Below are positions 13,063-15,806 of a stretch of DNA of 15,806 nt, piece by piece. The position numbers were made by a program, and so were the translations under genes. The stretch comes from Pseudomonadota bacterium (lineage in GTDB: Bacteria; Pseudomonadota; Alphaproteobacteria; Rhizobiales; Hyphomicrobiaceae): contig JAFAFW010000005.1 in NCBI GenBank assembly GCA_023423275.1, positions 1 through 15,806 on the forward strand, in the 5' to 3' direction. The notes beneath the pieces are model-generated. The model was not told the origin of the DNA. It ran no database searches and worked only from the letters and a program-made list of their open reading frames with translations. How positions within the stretch are numbered: position 1 is the first letter of the stretch; each line of letters starts with the position of its first letter.

Positions 13063-15399
13063 TTATGAAGCTGAGCGCATGGCCTTGGCGGCGGCCACCA
13101 TGTTTTCCAGAGCAGGTTTGACCTCTTCCCACCGGCGCGTTTTAAGGCCGCAATCAGGGTTGACCCAGATTTGTTCGGGAGCGAGACGCTCCCTGGCCTT
13201 GGACAGCAGGTTGGTCATATCCGCTGCGCTTGGGCAGCGGGGAGAGTGAATATCGTACACTCCTGGCCCGATCTCGTTGGGGTATTTGAAGCTCGAGAAG
13301 CTCTCCAGAAGCTCCATATCCGAACGCGACGTTTCGATCGAGATGACGTCCGCGTCGAGAGCTGCGATCGACGGCATGATATCGTTGAACTCGCAGTAGC
13401 ACATGTGGGTGTGGATCTGCGTTTCATCGGCGGCGCCGGCCGCCGACAGGCGAAAGCAATCGACGGCCCACTGCAGGTAGTTCTCGCGTTCGGCAGAGCG
13501 CAACGGGAGACCCTCGCGGAGCGCAGGCTCATCAATTTGAATAAGCCGGATGCCGGCTTTCTCCAGATCGACCACCTCGTCACGGATGGCGAGCGCGATC
13601 TGTTTGCAGGTCTCGGACCGCGGCTGGTCATCGCGAACAAACGACCACTGCAGGATCGTGACTGGTCCTGTCAGCATACCCTTCATGGGTTTCTTCGTCA
13701 GAGATTGTGCGTAACCAGACCATTTGACCGTCATGGGCTCTGGCCGCCAGACGTCACCGAAGATCACCGGCGGCTTCACATAGCGTGAGCCATAAGACTG
13801 CACCCATCCGTTCTGCGTGAAGGCAAAGCCGGAAAGCTGCTCTCCGAAATACTCCACCATGTCGTTGCGCTCGAACTCTCCATGAACGAGCACATCGATG
13901 CCGATTTTCTCCTGGATGCGGACGGCGTTTTCCGTTTCCGTTTTCAGGAACGCATCATAAGAGGCATCGTCCAACTCACCCTTCCGGTTCGCGGCACGCG
14001 CTTTGCGTATTTCGGGCGTCTGGGGAAACGAGCCGATCGTTGTGGTCGGGAAAGCCGGAAGCGGTATCGAGGCCCGCTGCTTGTTGCGGCGGACTTCGAA
14101 CGGGCTCTGGCGCGCAAAGTCGTTCGCGGCGATGTTTGCCAGACGTTCAGCAACATTGCGATCGTGGATTCGAGCCGAGGTCTTGCGGCTGTTCACGGCC
14201 TCGTCGCTGGCGCGGAATGCCGCCTCGACACTTTTCACGCCATTGCTCGCCGCGCGCGATAGTGTGGCGACTTCATCCAACTTCTGCTTGGCAAACGCCA
14301 TCCATCCCTTGAGCTCAGGATCGAGCTTGGTCTCAGCATCCAGGTCGACGGGTGAATGCATGAGCGAGCACGAGGGCGCGATTTGAATATTATCGCCGCC
14401 CCGAGCGGATATTGCTTTTTCGACGAGTGCGAATGCGGCTTGCAGATTGGCGCGCCAGATGTTGCGGCCATCAATGACGCCGAGTGACAAGACGCGATCC
14501 GCGGGCAGAACTTGCAAGAGTTTGTCCAGCTCTCCTTGCCCACGCACGAGATCGGCATGGTGTCCTGCGACGGGAAGATCTGCTGCGACGGAAAGGTTAT
14601 CACCATATTCGCCGAAATAGTTGGCGACCATGATTTTAGGCGCCACCTCCGCGAACTGCCGGTAAGCGAGGCGCAAGGCGCGCTTCTGGGCCTGGGTGAG
14701 ATCCAGCGACAGGATCGGCTCGTCGAGTTGGACCCATTCAGCGCCGGCAGTTTTCAGTTCGCCCAGGAATTCGGCATAGACCGGCAAAAGTGCATCGAGC
14801 AGTGAAATCGGGTCGAAGTCCTCGCCTTTGACTTTGCCGAGTGTCAGATACGTTACGGGCCCCAGCAGTACGGGGCGTGTTATTATTCCGAGAGCTTTCG
14901 CCTCGTTGAACTGATCCAACGCCTTGCGCGAGGACAGACGGAACGCCTGCCCTTTCTGAAATTCCGGCACGATGTAGTGGTAGTTGGTATCGAACCACTT
15001 GGTCATTTCCATCGCCGGTGCATCCTTGGTGCCGCGGGCCATGGCGAAATACAGGTCGAGATCGGGATGGCCGGCGCCGCGGACGGCAGCCTCCATCGCC
15101 GAGCGGGCAGTTTGGTTCGCATTTTCCGGCTGGACGCCGGCTACGCTCAGAAACCGGCGCGGCACCGCGCCGACCATGGCACTCGTATCGAGAACCTGGT
15201 CGTAAAATGAAAAGTCATTTGAGGGGATGACGGCGATTCCAGCGTCCCGCTGGAGCTTCCAGTGGCGGGCTCTGAGGTCTGCGCCAGTGGCAAACAGCGT
15301 CGAGGCATCGATGCTGCCCTTCCAATAGGCCTCCGTGGCCTGCTTGAGTTCGCGCCGGATGCCGATGCGAGGAAAACCGAGGTTAGCGGCTTGGGTCAT
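13063..15399 (-). CDS. metE: Cobalamin-independent methionine synthase
   Basis: This 778-residue protein has the full length and two-domain build of MetE (5-methyltetrahydropteroyltriglutamate-homocysteine methyltransferase). The start MTQAANLGFPRIGIRRELK is typical. The catalytic C-terminal half holds the zinc ligands His665, Cys667, Glu689 and Cys750 (in HTHMCYCEF, ISIETSRS and NPDCGLKTR). Their spacings of 2, 22 and 61 match E. coli His641, Cys643, Glu665 and Cys726. It makes methionine from homocysteine without vitamin B12 in the cytoplasm. The start at 15399 has AAGGA 5 nt upstream; an in-frame extension to 15621 is rejected because it overlaps the small gene upstream and lacks conserved sequence. 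It overlaps that gene by 17 nt, so the two are likely co-transcribed. Confidence 0.97.
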   Translation of the reverse strand: MTQAANLGFPRIGIRRELKQATEAYWKGSIDASTLFATGADLRARHWKLQRDAGIAVIPSNDFSFYDQVLDTSAMVGAVPRRFLSVAGVQPENANQTARSAMEAAVRGAGHPDLDLYFAMARGTKDAPAMEMTKWFDTNYHYIVPEFQKGQAFRLSSRKALDQFNEAKALGIITRPVLLGPVTYLTLGKVKGEDFDPISLLDALLPVYAEFLGELKTAGAEWVQLDEPILSLDLTQAQKRALRLAYRQFAEVAPKIMVANYFGEYGDNLSVAADLPVAGHHADLVRGQGELDKLLQVLPADRVLSLGVIDGRNIWRANLQAAFALVEKAISARGGDNIQIAPSCSLMHSPVDLDAETKLDPELKGWMAFAKQKLDEVATLSRAASNGVKSVEAAFRASDEAVNSRKTSARIHDRNVAERLANIAANDFARQSPFEVRRNKQRASIPLPAFPTTTIGSFPQTPEIRKARAANRKGELDDASYDAFLKTETENAVRIQEKIGIDVLVHGEFERNDMVEYFGEQLSGFAFTQNGWVQSYGSRYVKPPVIFGDVWRPEPMTVKWSGYAQSLTKKPMKGMLTGPVTILQWSFVRDDQPRSETCKQIALAIRDEVVDLEKAGIRLIQIDEPALREGLPLRSAERENYLQWAVDCFRLSAAGAADETQIHTHMCYCEFNDIMPSIAALDADVISIETSRSDMELLESFSSFKYPNEIGPGVYDIHSPRCPSAADMTNLLSKARERLAPEQIWVNPDCGLKTRRWEEVKPALENMVAAAKAMRSAS

Positions 15400-15742
15400 G
15401 ACAGTCCTTGTTTGCTGATGAGGAAGACGAGCGGCCAGCGCATTGGCCGGCCGGAAGACGCTTGTGCGTGGCGATAAATTCGAGAAGGTCGAGCAGGCGG
15501 TGGTGCCAGGAGGAATGATTTTCGCGGCGCCAACGGGCAGCGAGTTTGGCCGCGGCACACGGCGCATCGGTCGCGGCCGGCAGGAGAGCCAGCCAGGCAA
15601 GCACGTAGGTTTCAGGATCATCCGCGGGACAGCGGTTCCCGAAAGCAGTTTCGATCAGGCGGCCTGGATCAATTCGGTCATCCTCGCCTTGAGGACGCGC
15701 AATCCCGCCTTCCGCCGAGACTGGCGGAGGGCATCGTTCCAT
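15383..15742 (-). CDS. Hypothetical protein overlapping metE
   Basis: This 119-residue ORF has its most protein-like part at residues 22-95: DRIDPGRLIETAFGNRCPAD, DPETYVLAWLALLPA, AKLAARWRR and HHRLLDLLEFIATHKRL. This part is helical with a PETYVLAWLALLP core. I do not recognise a family. The last ~20 residues are Ser/Cys-rich and lie over the metE start region. No other Met is present, so ATG 15742 is the likely start, though its ribosome-binding site (GAGACAG) is weak. It ends 17 nt inside metE, which suggests translational coupling and a link to methionine or B12 metabolism. It could also be a regulatory leader ORF. Confidence 0.55.
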   Translation of the reverse strand: MERCPPPVSAEGGIARPQGEDDRIDPGRLIETAFGNRCPADDPETYVLAWLALLPAATDAPCAAAKLAARWRRENHSSWHHRLLDLLEFIATHKRLPAGQCAGRSSSSSANKDCHDPSR

Positions 15743-15780
15743 GCGCTGTCTCAGACGACAGCCGACCGTTGGACGATCCG

Positions 15781-15800
15781 GCCGCGACGCGCGTCGCGGC
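15781..15800. repeat. Perfect 20-bp palindrome upstream of the metE operon
   Basis: GCCGCGACGCGCGTCGCGGC equals its own reverse complement. It lies about 40 nt upstream of the first ORF of the metE unit, at the window edge. It could be a regulator dyad, or the hairpin of an RNA leader. A second small inverted repeat, CTGTC / GACAG (15746-15761), lies between it and the start codon. Confidence 0.6.
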
Positions 15801-15806
15801 AGTGCC

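Noticed and set aside
13882..14262. ORFs on the + strand across metE
   Set aside because: They are antisense to a highly conserved enzyme gene and show no domain.
15400..15621. N-terminal extension of MetE
   Set aside because: It overlaps the upstream small gene and precedes the conserved MetE start; AAGGA supports the start at 15399.

Overview
The window looks like a GC-rich alphaproteobacterial chromosome, most likely of the Hyphomicrobiales (Rhizobiales). The pointers are a BioN/EcfT-type transporter gene, a DUF3309 mini-protein, a DUF454-tonB pair and the overall codon use. The genus cannot be fixed from the sequence alone.

Layout. (1) Positions 1-456 hold the 3' end of an energy-coupling-factor transporter membrane subunit (BioN/EcfT type), followed by a DUF3309 mini-protein and a weak hypothetical ORF. 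(2) About 1230-1765 is gene-poor, with hairpins, an AT-rich patch and a probable fragment of a nucleoside-phosphorylase-like gene. (3) Positions 1766-7183 carry a leftward arsenic-resistance cluster. In transcription order it is arsR1, a low-molecular-weight-phosphatase-type arsC, an ACR3 arsenite exporter, a glutaredoxin-type arsC, arsR2, a flavoprotein monooxygenase (ArsO type) with a cysteine-rich tail, and an MFS transporter. (4) Positions 7200-8226 are mobile-element debris: a rightward gene fragment that runs head-on into a truncated tyrosine integrase. The integrase abuts the 3' end of tRNA-Ser(CGA) at 8227-8316. (5) From 8522 rightwards the content looks like ordinary chromosome. It has an alpha/beta hydrolase and an acyl-CoA-dehydrogenase-like flavoprotein divergent from an HxlR regulator with an SCP2-like C-terminus, then a 24-codon ORF, a DUF454 membrane protein and a TonB protein. 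A bidirectional terminator separates these from leftward metE and a small overlapping upstream gene.

How the genes work together. Arsenate is reduced by two unrelated reductases with different electron donors, and arsenite leaves through ACR3. The arsO-MFS pair sits behind its own ArsR and probably handles a second arsenic (or antimony) species. A 12-nt AT-rich element is shared by the two arsR upstream regions, and a related copy lies before arsO, which suggests one regulatory logic across the cluster. The truncated integrase at the tRNA, and a tRNA-end-like sequence near position 1399 at the far side, suggest a resident ars island that has lost mobility by internal deletion.

The most unusual items are the cysteine-rich tail of ArsO, the three-site operator pattern, the island scar, the HxlR-SCP2 fusion next to its flavoprotein/hydrolase pair, and a perfect 20-bp palindrome upstream of the metE operon. 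I see no CRISPR array, no complete insertion sequence and no rRNA.
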